In this document: in pieces, positions 7,752 to 16,558 of the stretch | Layout of the letters: the number at the start of each line of letters is the position of its first letter | Numbering within the stretch: the stretch's first letter is position 1 | Notes under the pieces: generated by a model | Told to the model about the DNA's origin: nothing | Databases searched by the model: none | The model's input: only the letters and a program-made list of their open reading frames with translations | Source: Betaproteobacteria bacterium | GTDB taxonomy: Bacteria > Pseudomonadota > Gammaproteobacteria > Burkholderiales > SG8-41 | Assembly (NCBI GenBank): GCA_947476215.1 | Contig: CANJQI010000038.1 | Coordinates: forward strand, 1 to 36,288 | Length of the DNA: 36,288 bases | Direction: 5' to 3' | Position numbers and translations under genes: made by a program

Positions 7752-8525
7752 TCATCGTCCTGTCCACACGGGCGGACGTTTTTCGTTAAACGCACGCCGG
7801 CCTTCGATGGCATCTTCGGTGGTGGCCATGATGCGGATCTGTGCCTCAAGAAACGCAATCGACTGGTCAAACGTCATGGACTCGATATGCAGCATCGCGT
7901 GCTTGCCGCGGCGGATCGCGGTCGGGCTCTTGTCGAGCAGTCTCGCCAGCAGCCACTCGACTTTGGCATCCAGTTCCGCCCCGGGCACGACGTAGTTGAG
8001 CAGCCCCATTTCCTTGGCCTCGGCTGCCGTGATGGGCTCGCCCGTGAGCGCAAGTTCATACAGCTTGCGCTGTGGAATCATGTGCTGAAGCACGCTCATC
8101 ACCTGCATGGGGAATACGCCCACACGAACTTCCGGCAATCCGAAACGCGCATGATCCGCGGCGATCGCCATGTCGCACATGGCGAGTAAGCCCATGCCGC
8201 CGGCCATGCAGTGCCCGTTGACACGTGCTATCGTCGGCAGCTGCAACTCCTTGGCCTTCTTGATCAGCCTCGCAAACAGCAGCCCGCCGCCACCGGGTGC
8301 ATGCTCGAACGACTTGGCCTGCGAGGAAAGATCAGCGCCCGCACAAAATGCGCGCTCGCCCGCGCCGGTCAACACCACGGCACGCACCTCGGGATTCGAG
8401 GCGGCCTGGTCCAGGGCATCGGCAATGCCGGCGCGCACGTCATCGTTCATCGCATTGCGCTTGTCTTCACGGTTGATCGTGATCCACATCGCACGATTGC
8501 GTATTTCAGTCAGAACCATACTCAT
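7752..8525 (-). CDS. Enoyl-CoA hydratase/isomerase (crotonase family)
   Basis: A 257-residue crotonase. The N-terminal WITINREDKRNAMN, the oxyanion-hole segment GERAFCAGADLS and the second oxyanion motif NGHCMAGGMGLLAMCDMAIA are present; the C-terminal helix ends FNEKRPPVWTGR. ATG 8525 (MSMVLTEIRN) was chosen over longer in-frame starts because it gives the family length and follows GGGGAACGGT. It is on the same strand as, and 51 bp upstream of, the CoA-transferase gene. Together they could activate and hydrate an unsaturated acid. Confidence 0.9.
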   Translation of the reverse strand: MSMVLTEIRNRAMWITINREDKRNAMNDDVRAGIADALDQAASNPEVRAVVLTGAGERAFCAGADLSSQAKSFEHAPGGGGLLFARLIKKAKELQLPTIARVNGHCMAGGMGLLAMCDMAIAADHARFGLPEVRVGVFPMQVMSVLQHMIPQRKLYELALTGEPITAAEAKEMGLLNYVVPGAELDAKVEWLLARLLDKSPTAIRRGKHAMLHIESMTFDQSIAFLEAQIRIMATTEDAIEGRRAFNEKRPPVWTGR

Positions 8526-8838
8526 ACCGTTCCCCATGCCTGGTGAGTGTCTTGATGTCATGCCATCCGCACACAGATAGCGGGTGAGATGCTGCGCGAT
8601 TATCGATGGCAGGTGGACTACTGCCCGCACATCAATGGTTGAGAGTCAACAAGCTGAGGGAATCCTGAACCTCGGAACGCATCCCTCACGCCTAGCGCAC
8701 TGTGTCGCGGGAAAGCATCGATTTTACATTACGTACCCTGATGGGGCAACGCGCGAACCACTCCATTCCCAAGCGCACAGTGCGCGCGGCGCCTCCTGCG
8801 CGGCAACCTTCAACCCACCGCGCCGCTGCATGAGTTGG
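8526..8838. other. Intergenic region, 313 bp, no gene seen
   Basis: This lies between the end of a leaderless Bug gene and the enoyl-CoA hydratase on the same strand. The reading frames through it lack a family resemblance or a ribosome site. It probably holds the promoter of the echA-caiB-maoC-bug transcription unit, but I cannot place it. Confidence 0.5.
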
Positions 8839-9765
8839 CTAGACTGGCTCCGTAAATAACGCGTTATTCGCCTGTATAAATCCCTTCCAGCGCTCGATTT
8901 CCAGCCGCATATGATGTGCGAAGTCCGCAGGCGTACCCACAATGGACTCCATGCCGCTATTACGCAGCGAAGCACGCACTTCCGGCGTGGCTACTGCCTG
9001 TGCGATAGCGGCGTTTATGTTCGCAACCATGGGCGCAGGTGTGGCCGCCGGCGCGACGATACCCACGAAATTGACGATTTCATAGTCGGCCAACCCGGCT
9101 TCGGACAGTGTCGGAATTTCCGGCGCCTCCACGCTGCGCTCACGGGCGGTAACAGCGAGTATGCGCACTTTGCCGGCACGCGCCAGCGGCAGTGCCGACA
9201 TGACGTTGTTGAACGTCACCGCAGCGCGCCCCGCCGCGAGATCTTCCCACAGCGTGTTGGTCTCCTTGTAGACTTTTAAGCGCATCCGGGTCCCCGCCAG
9301 CGCATCGAAAAGCACGCCGGCCAGATGCGGCGCACCGCCGACCGCTGATGCGGCATACGCAACCTGGCCGGGCTGCGCACGCGCAAGCGCGATCAATTCG
9401 GCGGCTGTCTTTACGTTCAACGTATTGCTCACAACCAGAACCATGGGCGACTTCGCAATCAACGACACCGGCGCAAAATCAACCAGCGGGTCGTAGCGTT
9501 TTTTCTTGTGCATCAGGGACCCTATGATGTTCGCCTGTATGGCAATTGCCAGTGTCTGACCATCCGCACGCGCGCGCGCGAGCACTTCGCCGCACAAAGC
9601 GCCATTCTCGCCCTCGATGCGCTCTACCCTGATCGTCTGGTTCAGCACATTGCCCAGTGCCGGCGCTATCATCTGCGCAACAATGTTGGACGCGCTGCCC
9701 TCGCTGAACCCTACCAACAAACGCACAGTGCCGGATCCTGCTCCCATGGTCTCCCCCGATTTCAT
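8839..9765 (-). CDS. Bug/TctC-family protein without signal peptide
   Basis: A 308-residue divergent Bug-family protein. The fold markers are recognisable: RLLVGFSEGSASNIVAQMIA at the N-terminus, YDPLVDFAPVSLIAKSPMVLVV, TAAELIALARAQPGQVAY and IPTLSEAGLADYE. Unlike the usual family it begins MKSGETMGAGSGTV with no hydrophobic leader, and no in-frame extension provides one. An ATG six codons in (9747), preceded by GGGGGAGA, is an equally likely start. Either way the protein should stay in the cytoplasm unless translation starts elsewhere. It follows another leaderless Bug gene by 10 bp. Confidence 0.8.
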   Translation of the reverse strand: MKSGETMGAGSGTVRLLVGFSEGSASNIVAQMIAPALGNVLNQTIRVERIEGENGALCGEVLARARADGQTLAIAIQANIIGSLMHKKKRYDPLVDFAPVSLIAKSPMVLVVSNTLNVKTAAELIALARAQPGQVAYAASAVGGAPHLAGVLFDALAGTRMRLKVYKETNTLWEDLAAGRAAVTFNNVMSALPLARAGKVRILAVTARERSVEAPEIPTLSEAGLADYEIVNFVGIVAPAATPAPMVANINAAIAQAVATPEVRASLRNSGMESIVGTPADFAHHMRLEIERWKGFIQANNALFTEPV

Positions 9766-9775
9766 ACGTTGCTCT

Positions 9776-10702
9776 CTACGCTAAAGAAATGGCCGTGTTC
9801 GACTCGGAACGTCGTACTATCACATTCTCCAGCCGCGCCATTTCTGACTTGATGGTGTCTGCGAATTCCTGTGGAGAGCTTCCCACGGTATCCATCGCGG
9901 TCTTGAGTAATTCGTTTCTTATCACCGGGCTGCGTAGTATGCGGACACTTTCCCTGCTCAGGATTTCGACTATCTCGGCGGGCGTCTGAGCCGGTGCAAA
10001 CAATCCGATTTGGGTGGCCGACTCGAACCCGGGAAAACCCGACGCGGCGACTGTCGGCAGACCGGGAACCAGCATGGATGGACGTGCGCTGGTCACCGCC
10101 AAGGCTCTCAATTTATCCGAGCCAAGATGAGGCGCTACCACGCCGGCGGTTCCAAACATCAGCTGAACTTTTCCACTGATCAGATCGTCAATTGCGCCGG
10201 ATTCATTATATGCGGCGCGCACGAGATTGATGCCCGTCATAAGCTTGAACGCTTCCCCGGCGAGATACGAAGACGAGCCCGTCGAGCCCGATGAATAACG
10301 GAGTGTGCGCGAACGGGATTCGGCCAGCGCGATCAGCTCTTGTATCGAATTCACGGGTAACGAGGGATGCACCACCAGAATATTAGGAGAGCTTGCTGCC
10401 AACGTGATCGGCACGAAGTCCCTGAGCACATCGCGGGACGGTTTTTCCTCGAAGAGCGGACCAATCCAAAGGGCGCCACCGGAGACCAGCAGCGAGTAGC
10501 CATCAGGGCGTGCATCCGCAATGACCGGCATCGGGACTACAGCGTTCGCCCAATTGTCCACCGTTACTGGCTGCCGCAAGCTGAGGGAGAGTTCCCTGGC
10601 CAGCACGCGCGCGACAAAATCGGCACTGCCCGCGCGCGCCGAGGTGGCTATGCCTATCGGCTTGTCGGGATATCCTGTGGCGGAGGGCATAGACTTCGCC
10701 AA
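9776..10702 (-). CDS. Bug/TctC-family protein without signal peptide
   Basis: A Bug-family protein of about 308 residues that begins directly with the mature part: GYPDKPIGIATSARAGSADF, then DARPDGYSLLVSG, RDFVPITLAASSPNILVV, LMTGINLVRAAYN and LPTVAASGFPGFES. The start is TTG 10702 or ATG 10690. Three codons before the TTG, in the same frame, is the TAA that ends the MmgE/PrpD gene, so there is no room for a signal peptide. It looks like a member whose leader was lost, or a fusion in the making. It is likely translated by coupling to the upstream gene. Confidence 0.82.
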   Translation of the reverse strand: MAKSMPSATGYPDKPIGIATSARAGSADFVARVLARELSLSLRQPVTVDNWANAVVPMPVIADARPDGYSLLVSGGALWIGPLFEEKPSRDVLRDFVPITLAASSPNILVVHPSLPVNSIQELIALAESRSRTLRYSSGSTGSSSYLAGEAFKLMTGINLVRAAYNESGAIDDLISGKVQLMFGTAGVVAPHLGSDKLRALAVTSARPSMLVPGLPTVAASGFPGFESATQIGLFAPAQTPAEIVEILSRESVRILRSPVIRNELLKTAMDTVGSSPQEFADTIKSEMARLENVIVRRSESNTAISLA

Positions 10703-10708
10703 GTTACA

Positions 10709-12115
10709 TTAGTCGAGCACGAAGTCAGGCGGAATTGTAGCGACGTCGTGCATGTCTTCGAGTTTCCACAGGCGTTCCAGGATGGCGCTAACGCGCCTGG
10801 AACCCAGATAGTCTTCTGCAAGTTCGCGGAACTTCGCCACCACCTGCGCATCGACATCGCCCTTGGCCGATTTACTTTTCGCACTGTTCGATTCGCCCAC
10901 CAGGCGTTCACCGCCGGAGAGAAAGACGGTGACACGCGAGCAGTTGACGACCGGCATCGATTCATGTGCGCGTGTGAACTCGTCGTCGACGGCGACTTCG
11001 GTTTTCTTCATCAACGCGCGCACGCCGGGGTGGGCGAGACCGGAATCATTGAACGAACGCGCCGCCACCTTGCCGTCCTTGAGCGTCGCGGCGACGAGAA
11101 AAGGAACGCTGTGATCGGCGGACTCGCGCGACGTCGGATTGAAGTTTTGCTCACCCACACCGGAGATATCCATCGCCTTCTGATTGACTTCGACCAGGAT
11201 ACGCTCCACTTTGGCGATATCGGCGACGGGCGCGATCTGTTCCGCGGCCAGCACCGGCGCCATGGTATGGCCGCTGCTCGCGCGGAACTTGAGCCGTGTA
11301 TCGAGTATCTTGAACGGCGTGTCGCCGCCACCGAAAGTATCCAACGTGAACCGGCGGCGCGCGACGTGGTCGCACCAGCCGGCCTTGCCTTCGAATGGCA
11401 GATGCGGGCCTTCCATGCCCGCCTGCGCCAGCAGCGCCGCGAACACGCCGGCACGACCGGCCTGACCGCTGGCCGCCGCCCGCCACATGGTCTGATGCCC
11501 GGTACGCGCCTGCCTCAGCATGCAGTTGGGCACGACCGCCATCGAGATGCAGTGTGACAGTTGGTCCTTGGTGAGCCCTAGCAGCCGCGCCGAAGCGATG
11601 GCGGTGCCCAGACAGCAGAACATCGTGTGGTCGAAATCCAGGTTCGGGAACTCGTTCGAAATGCGCAAATAGACTTCGTAGCCCAGCACCACTGCCGCGA
11701 TGTAATCGCGGCCGCTCGCATGCGTTATTTCGGCAACCGCGAGTATCGACGTAATCATGTCGCTCGGATGACCGCCGGCGGCATCGGGCCAGTGATAGGT
11801 ATCGGTCATTTCAATATAGCGTGCGGTGGTGGCGTTCACGAACGCGGCCATATCGGGCGCGGTTTTCATGCGCGTACCCATGACCGTGGCGCCATCTTCA
11901 TGCGGCATGTCCGCGGCCACGTTGCGGGACTTGAAACTGCCGTCGCAGAAAAATCCCCCGACCAACACGCCCAGTGTATCGATGATGCGCACCTTGGCGG
12001 CATGCACGGCGTCGGCGCTGATCATCTCGTAATTGAATGCGTGCGCATATTCGGTCAACCGCTGCTGTATGCCGTCCACCGCTTTTTGCACGTTTTTTTC
12101 GTCCTTCTCGCTCAT
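10709..12115 (-). CDS. MmgE/PrpD family protein
   Basis: A complete 468-residue protein of the MmgE/PrpD family (2-methylcitrate dehydratase-like, also iminosuccinate and cis-aconitate-related enzymes). Typical segments are RIIDTLGVLVGG, AAFVNATTARYIEMTDTYHW, GHPSDMITSILAVAE, AAASGQAGRAGVFAALLA and the C-terminal domain from about residue 270, FRASSGHTMAPVLAAEQIA. PrpD dehydrates 2-methylcitrate in propionate use, but many relatives near Bug genes act on other hydroxy acids and are uncharacterised. The presence of prpC or prpB would be needed to call it PrpD; neither is here. Confidence 0.9.
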   Translation of the reverse strand: MSEKDEKNVQKAVDGIQQRLTEYAHAFNYEMISADAVHAAKVRIIDTLGVLVGGFFCDGSFKSRNVAADMPHEDGATVMGTRMKTAPDMAAFVNATTARYIEMTDTYHWPDAAGGHPSDMITSILAVAEITHASGRDYIAAVVLGYEVYLRISNEFPNLDFDHTMFCCLGTAIASARLLGLTKDQLSHCISMAVVPNCMLRQARTGHQTMWRAAASGQAGRAGVFAALLAQAGMEGPHLPFEGKAGWCDHVARRRFTLDTFGGGDTPFKILDTRLKFRASSGHTMAPVLAAEQIAPVADIAKVERILVEVNQKAMDISGVGEQNFNPTSRESADHSVPFLVAATLKDGKVAARSFNDSGLAHPGVRALMKKTEVAVDDEFTRAHESMPVVNCSRVTVFLSGGERLVGESNSAKSKSAKGDVDAQVVAKFRELAEDYLGSRRVSAILERLWKLEDMHDVATIPPDFVLD

Positions 12116-12401
12116 GCTGAACCCCTAAAAATAAGCTTGCCGGCGGGATGCGGCCGCCCCGAATCAAGCTCGCGTTGTGGTGACGATGTCAGGAAAGCGT
12201 GTGGTGTAGAACCCGGAAAAGCGCCCACATCCTGGCACGCCCACAGGCACCACGCACATTATTCGTTCGACGATAGCATCGTGAAAGATGCGATGTCAAT
12301 TTGTATCATCATGGGCTAACCATGTTAGCGATTGCGCCGGGCGCGAGAGGTGTGCGCGGTATAATCTTCCCAGACGCCCAGCCATCCTTTCAGGACGAAA
12401 C

Positions 12402-13385
12402 ATGCGAACCGCGCACAGAATATTTCCGCCTGGAGGAATCCTCGCACTATTGCCGGCGATTTGCGTTCCCAGTGCGCATGCGCAGGAATTTCCTACCAAG
12501 CCTATCCGCATCATCGTTTCGTCGGCGCCGGTGGGCGCCAACGATATCGTTGCGCGTCTCGCCGGCGCCAAAATCACTGATGCGCTGGGTCAACCTGTGA
12601 TCGTGGACAATCGCCCGGGTGCCAGCGGAATACCCGGTGTTCAGTTCGTCGCCAAATCCGCACCAGACGGCTACAACCTTTTACTGGGAAATTTCAGCAC
12701 ACTGGCCGTCAACCTGAGCCTGTTCGACAAACTTCCTTACGATACGGTGAAGGATTTTCAGCCCATTACGCTGATCGCACGCGTCCCGCAGGTATTGGTC
12801 GTGCATCCTTCCCTGCCGGTCAAGTCTGTCAAGGACCTGATTGCGCTGGCAAAAGCGCATCCCGGCAAGCTCAATTATGGCTCGGGCTTGAGTGGCAGTG
12901 GTGCGCACCTTTCGGCGGAAATGCTCAAGTACCTGTCGAAAATCGAACTCGTGATGGTGCCTTATAAGGCGGGGGTAGGCGGCGCGCTCACGGCACTGGT
13001 AGGCGGAGAAATTTCGTTGGTGTTTGGCGGCGTGCCGGGTGTTGCACCCTACCTGCCCAAAAGGCTGCGTGCACTCGGCGTAACCGGCGCAAAACGCGTA
13101 CCCGCGTTTCCCGATCTGCCGACCATGGAAGAGGCGGGTGTACGAGGTTATGAGCTTACCTTGTGGTACGGCCTGCTCGCGCCTGCGGGAACACCTGCGC
13201 CGGTCGTCAACAAGCTTAACGGGGCGCTGGTGCGGGCATTGCAGACGCCCGACGTGAAAGAGCGATTCGCGGCGCTGGGCGCGGATCCGGCGCCCATGAC
13301 TCCCGAAGAATTTGCCGCCATGTTGCCGCCCGAAATCAAGAAATGGGCGACGCTGGTCAAGGCTGCCGGCATCAAAGCCGAGTAA
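12402..13385 (+). CDS. Bug/TctC-family periplasmic binding protein
   Basis: A 327-residue Bug protein with signal peptide MRTAHRIFPPGGILALLPAI, cleavage after CVPSAHA, and mature start QEFPTKPIRIIVSSAPVGAN. Complete family motifs follow: GQPVIVDNRPGASG, KSAPDGYNLLLGN, YDTVKDFQPITLIA, HPGKLNYGSGLSGSG and FPDLPTMEEAGVRGYE. ATG 12402 has AGGACG upstream; the longer open frame has no leader. It is divergent from the MmgE gene, with a 286-bp shared upstream region that probably holds both promoters. Confidence 0.92.
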   Translation: MRTAHRIFPPGGILALLPAICVPSAHAQEFPTKPIRIIVSSAPVGANDIVARLAGAKITDALGQPVIVDNRPGASGIPGVQFVAKSAPDGYNLLLGNFSTLAVNLSLFDKLPYDTVKDFQPITLIARVPQVLVVHPSLPVKSVKDLIALAKAHPGKLNYGSGLSGSGAHLSAEMLKYLSKIELVMVPYKAGVGGALTALVGGEISLVFGGVPGVAPYLPKRLRALGVTGAKRVPAFPDLPTMEEAGVRGYELTLWYGLLAPAGTPAPVVNKLNGALVRALQTPDVKERFAALGADPAPMTPEEFAAMLPPEIKKWATLVKAAGIKAE

Positions 13386-13392
13386 TTCGAGA

Positions 13393-14028
13393 CTATGCCG
13401 GGCGTAGCTGGTAAGGCAGCGGCGGCAACGACAACGGCTTGCCGTCCGGAACCGGCGTTCTGGATACATTCATGACCATCGCGTTCATGGTGTAGTAGCC
13501 GATGATGGCCAGCAGTTCGATCACACCCGGTTCTCCGAGCTCCGCGACGATGCTTTGGTAGGTCGTGTCGCTCACGCTCTTGTGCGTGTGCAGCTCCGTG
13601 ATGAAGTCATAGACCGCCGCTTCGTTTTTGGACAAGTCATCCGGTCGCCGCCCCTCGCCCAATGCGTCTATTTTCGCTTGCGTAAGTCCGGCCTCCAGCG
13701 CAAACGGCATGCCCGTGGTCCATTCATACTGATTGGTCCAGTAGCGCGCCACCATCAGGCTCGCCAGACGATTTAGCCTGAGATCCAAGGCCAGCTCATA
13801 CCGTATGCAGGCACCGAGTTTCTGCATGCGATCCATCAGGTTCGGGCAACGCATGGTCGCCGAGAACGGGCCCTTGATGGACCCACGGGATGCCGCGAGT
13901 TCGTCCGTAACTTTGCGCTGGGCTTCGCTCATCCTGTCGCGCGGTATCTGCGGCAAGCGCTCGGGAAGCACCGTGTAGCGCATGTGCGTGGCTGGCGTTG
14001 TTTTGCTATTGTCATTGCTGGTTGACAT
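13393..14028 (-). CDS. Carboxymuconolactone decarboxylase/AhpD-like protein
   Basis: A 211-residue all-helical protein of the CMD/AhpD-like fold: LDLRLNRLASLMVARYWTNQ, EWTTGMPFALEAGLTQAKID, RPDDLSKNEAAVYDFITELH and EPGVIELLAIIGYYTMNAMV. The AhpD CxxC redox pair is absent, so a peroxidase-reductase role is unlikely and a decarboxylase-like or unknown role fits better. ATG 14028 is preceded by TTGGAGA; a TTG four codons earlier overlaps that ribosome site. It converges on the Bug gene, 7 bp from its stop. Such genes often accompany Bug and CoA-pathway genes in Burkholderiales. Confidence 0.82.
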   Translation of the reverse strand: MSTSNDNSKTTPATHMRYTVLPERLPQIPRDRMSEAQRKVTDELAASRGSIKGPFSATMRCPNLMDRMQKLGACIRYELALDLRLNRLASLMVARYWTNQYEWTTGMPFALEAGLTQAKIDALGEGRRPDDLSKNEAAVYDFITELHTHKSVSDTTYQSIVAELGEPGVIELLAIIGYYTMNAMVMNVSRTPVPDGKPLSLPPLPYQLRPA

Positions 14029-14105
14029 GACGATCTCCAAAAAAGTGTGATTGCATCAAATACGTGACTAACAATTTGTTGAATGTTGTCACAGTGGTAA
14101 TTATT

Positions 14106-14194
14106 TCGTCATGCCGGTGAAAACCAGCATACAGTAAGGTGTTGATTCGATTGACACGCGCTCTCTGGACACCGGCCTCCGCCTGTGTGACGAA
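14106..14194. repeat. Degenerate inverted-repeat element
   Basis: The ends TTCGTCA (14106-14112) and TGACGAA (14188-14194) are inverted copies. The inner parts (catgccggtgaaaaccagca, and ggacaccggcctccgcctgt) resemble a worn copy of the 'CGTCATTCCGGC...' extragenic repeat common in proteobacteria. It lies in the gap between two unrelated genes, 14041-14255. Confidence 0.4.
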
Positions 14195-14255
14195 TCGAAT
14201 TTCAACAGACTGCTAATTCCGAAACCCCGCTCTTGAATTCCTGAATTCAGCGCGT

Positions 14256-15941
14256 TTACAATTTCTGCCGTTCTCTGCGGATAATTTCCAGCTTCTCACT
14301 TTCCTTGACGTTCTTCTGCAGCCAATCGAGCTGGGCTCGCGCGTCGTCTTTGAGGCCGGCACGCACCATATTCGACGCGGCGGCGATACGCGCATCAAAC
14401 GCCACCGCATCAGCCACGCCACCATCGCCCAGCAGCGCCGCCTGGAGAAAAAAATCAGCCGCATGCTGAAAACTCTTGCCTGCTTCCGCAACGCGCCCCA
14501 GGCCGACGAGTATCTTGCGCCGGTCGCGTGCATCGGCCAGCGGGAGCAGCAGCCGATACAAATCGTCTGCTGCCTTGAGTTGAGCGCTGTCCTGCAGTTG
14601 CTGCACGCATGCCACGGCACGCTGCATGGTGCCAGAGGGCAGTGACGTTCGGCCCGCAAGCAGCGCACGCAGCGCATCAGCACCCGCGTTGGCTTGGCCG
14701 CCACGCACCAGCGTTTGGGCAAGCCGGATCTGCCATTCGTCGGGGTCTGACGCGGGCGGCACGGAAAGTCCCAGCCAATAGCGTGCGGCGACTGCCGCCT
14801 GATCGCGGTCTAGCGCAATGCTGCCCAGCAGGTATCGCGCTTGTGCGTCCAACTGCGCGACGGGAAACTGGTCGTTGAACAGATGAAGCGCGACCAGTCC
14901 CATGTTGTCGCCGCGCAGCGAGAACACCAGTTGCAACTGCGCATTCTGACGCGAGTCGGTGGACTTGCTAAGGCGCGCCAGATGCGCGTAGAAGGCGCGA
15001 GCCATGACCGGGCTGGCACCCATACGTCGAGCGGCGTAATCCGACCAATTCGCGTCGTCGCCCTGCAAAAGCTGCTCCTTGTTGGCAAACTCCTGCGCCG
15101 CGGCGATATACAGCTTCCACAATTCGGCGGCATAAGAGGATATTCGCTCCGTTCGACTGTCATCCAGGGTATGCAGAAGATTTTCCAGCGCCTCGACCTG
15201 CAGCAAGAGGTTGTTCTGCAATGTTGCTGCCTGCTTCAGCACTGACCACCATGCCGATGCAGTGCGTGACTTTGCAAGAACCGCGCGCACCTGAGCTACG
15301 GCAGCATCGGGTGTAATCAGACCGGATGCCAACCGGATGCGCACCATCACCGGACTCGCTTCATCGAGCTGCGAATACCAGTTGACCGCTTCCTTATCCA
15401 TGCCGGCGGACAACAATGCATCCACAAATCGCGCCGCCGTTTCGCGATCGACCGGCCGGAAATCCTGCTGGTAGCGCAACATCAGGGCATAGGCGTCCTG
15501 CGGTTTGTTCTCCGCCAGGTAACTCTCGATAACCAGCAGACGCAACGCGCGCGCTTCTGCGGCGGGGACATTCTGCCGCCACAGCAGCCGCGCCAATGTT
15601 TCGCGGGCCACGGCCCCTTGAGACAGGGCAATGGCGGCACGCGCGGCCTGCATCAGGCAGTAAGCGGTTACCGCATCGGCGGCTCCCGCGGGCAACGCGG
15701 CCGCCCGTTGCACGAGCGCCTGATGACGCCCCAGCCGCAGCATAAGGTCACAGCGCAACTTTTCCCACTCGTCCCAGCGTGGCGCGGAGACTACGGTGGG
15801 CTGCAATTGCTCTACACGCGCAAGCGCTGTTTGCGGCGCGCCCGAGTCCGCAATTCGCTGCGTAATGGCCAATGCGTCGGCGTCGAGCTGCGCGCGGGCA
15901 TTGAACGATATCAGCAGTATCAACAGAGCCAGGATGCGCAT
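14256..15941 (-). CDS. Exported helical-repeat (TPR/solenoid-like) protein
   Basis: A 561-residue alanine-, leucine- and arginine-rich protein with a Sec signal peptide, MRILALLILLISFNARAQ. The rest is built from helix pairs in tetratricopeptide style, for example AALPAGAADAVTAYCLMQAA, RALRLLVIESYLAENKPQDA and KSFQHAADFFLQAALLGDGG. No catalytic motif is visible. A periplasmic scaffolding or envelope role is the most that can be inferred. It lies after rplS on the same strand but is separated from it by a strong terminator. I do not recognise a named family. Confidence 0.7.
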   Translation of the reverse strand: MRILALLILLISFNARAQLDADALAITQRIADSGAPQTALARVEQLQPTVVSAPRWDEWEKLRCDLMLRLGRHQALVQRAAALPAGAADAVTAYCLMQAARAAIALSQGAVARETLARLLWRQNVPAAEARALRLLVIESYLAENKPQDAYALMLRYQQDFRPVDRETAARFVDALLSAGMDKEAVNWYSQLDEASPVMVRIRLASGLITPDAAVAQVRAVLAKSRTASAWWSVLKQAATLQNNLLLQVEALENLLHTLDDSRTERISSYAAELWKLYIAAAQEFANKEQLLQGDDANWSDYAARRMGASPVMARAFYAHLARLSKSTDSRQNAQLQLVFSLRGDNMGLVALHLFNDQFPVAQLDAQARYLLGSIALDRDQAAVAARYWLGLSVPPASDPDEWQIRLAQTLVRGGQANAGADALRALLAGRTSLPSGTMQRAVACVQQLQDSAQLKAADDLYRLLLPLADARDRRKILVGLGRVAEAGKSFQHAADFFLQAALLGDGGVADAVAFDARIAAASNMVRAGLKDDARAQLDWLQKNVKESEKLEIIRRERQKL

Positions 15942-15988
15942 CGGCGTATTGTAAAGTGCAGCGCGGGCTTAGCCCAAGATTGGACAAT

Positions 15989-16017
15989 AAAAAAGGCGGC
16001 TTACGCCGCCCTTTTTG
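15989..16017. terminator. Bidirectional intrinsic terminator after rplS
   Basis: GGCGGC (15995-16000), loop TTAC and GCCGCC (16005-16010) form a perfect stem flanked by an A-run on the left and TTTTT on the right. On the minus strand it follows the rplS stop by about 20 nt. Confidence 0.88.
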
Positions 16018-16031
16018 CTGCAAAACCCGAA

Positions 16032-16448
16032 CTACTTGTCGCTGGGCTGCTCTTTCGCTTCTTCCTCGATGGGCGGTAATATGTCCGCGGTCGCTACCGT
16101 CAGGCGTTCCTTGATGCGCGCCGCCTTGCCGGAGAGTTTGCGCAGATAATAGAGCTTGGCGCGATTGACGTCACCGCGACGCTTGACTTCGATCGACGCG
16201 ATGAGCGGCGAATGGCTCTGAAATGTGCGCTCCACGCCCTCACCCGAAGAAATCTTACGCACTATGAATGCCGAATTGAGCCCGCGGTTGCGTTTGGCGA
16301 TCACCACGCCTTCAAACGCCTGAATACGCTTGCGCTCACCTTCAACCACGTTGACGTTTACCACCACGGTGTCGCCTGCATTGAACTCGGGAATTTTCTT
16401 GCCGAGACGCGCGACTTCTTCTTTTTCAAGTGTCTGTATCAGATTCAT
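16032..16448 (-). CDS. rplS: Large ribosomal subunit protein bL19
   Basis: A 138-residue L19. [20 protein letters not shown] opens the protein; [36 protein letters not shown] and [15 protein letters not shown] are conserved. ATG 16448 is chosen because GGAG stands 7 nt before it; an ATG two codons earlier lies directly on that site. A 20-residue acidic tail ([16 protein letters not shown]) extends the usual ~115-residue core, as in other Betaproteobacteria. L19 sits at the 30S-50S interface. It is the last gene of the rpsP-rimM-trmD-rplS operon. Confidence 0.97.
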   Translation of the reverse strand: MNLIQTLEKEEVARLGKKIPEFNAGDTVVVNVNVVEGERKRIQAFEGVVIAKRNRGLNSAFIVRKISSGEGVERTFQSHSPLIASIEVKRRGDVNRAKLYYLRKLSGKAARIKERLTVATADILPPIEEEAKEQPSDK

Positions 16449-16558
16449 ATCCATGCTCCAATTAACTGCAGTCTACAAATTCGCAACCGGATCGCAGTCC
16501 GGTCCGGTTTATCTCCGCCATGCCCAAAGTCCTGCGGGGCTGAACCGGCACATGACGA

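Noticed and set aside
8584-8859. A 91-codon plus-strand frame upstream of the enoyl-CoA hydratase
   Set aside because: No ribosome site or known domain, and it runs into the 3' end of the leaderless Bug gene in antisense.
10367-11557. Long plus-strand frame of 396 codons
   Set aside because: Antisense to the MmgE/PrpD gene and the start of a Bug gene; composition typical of GC-rich shadow frames.
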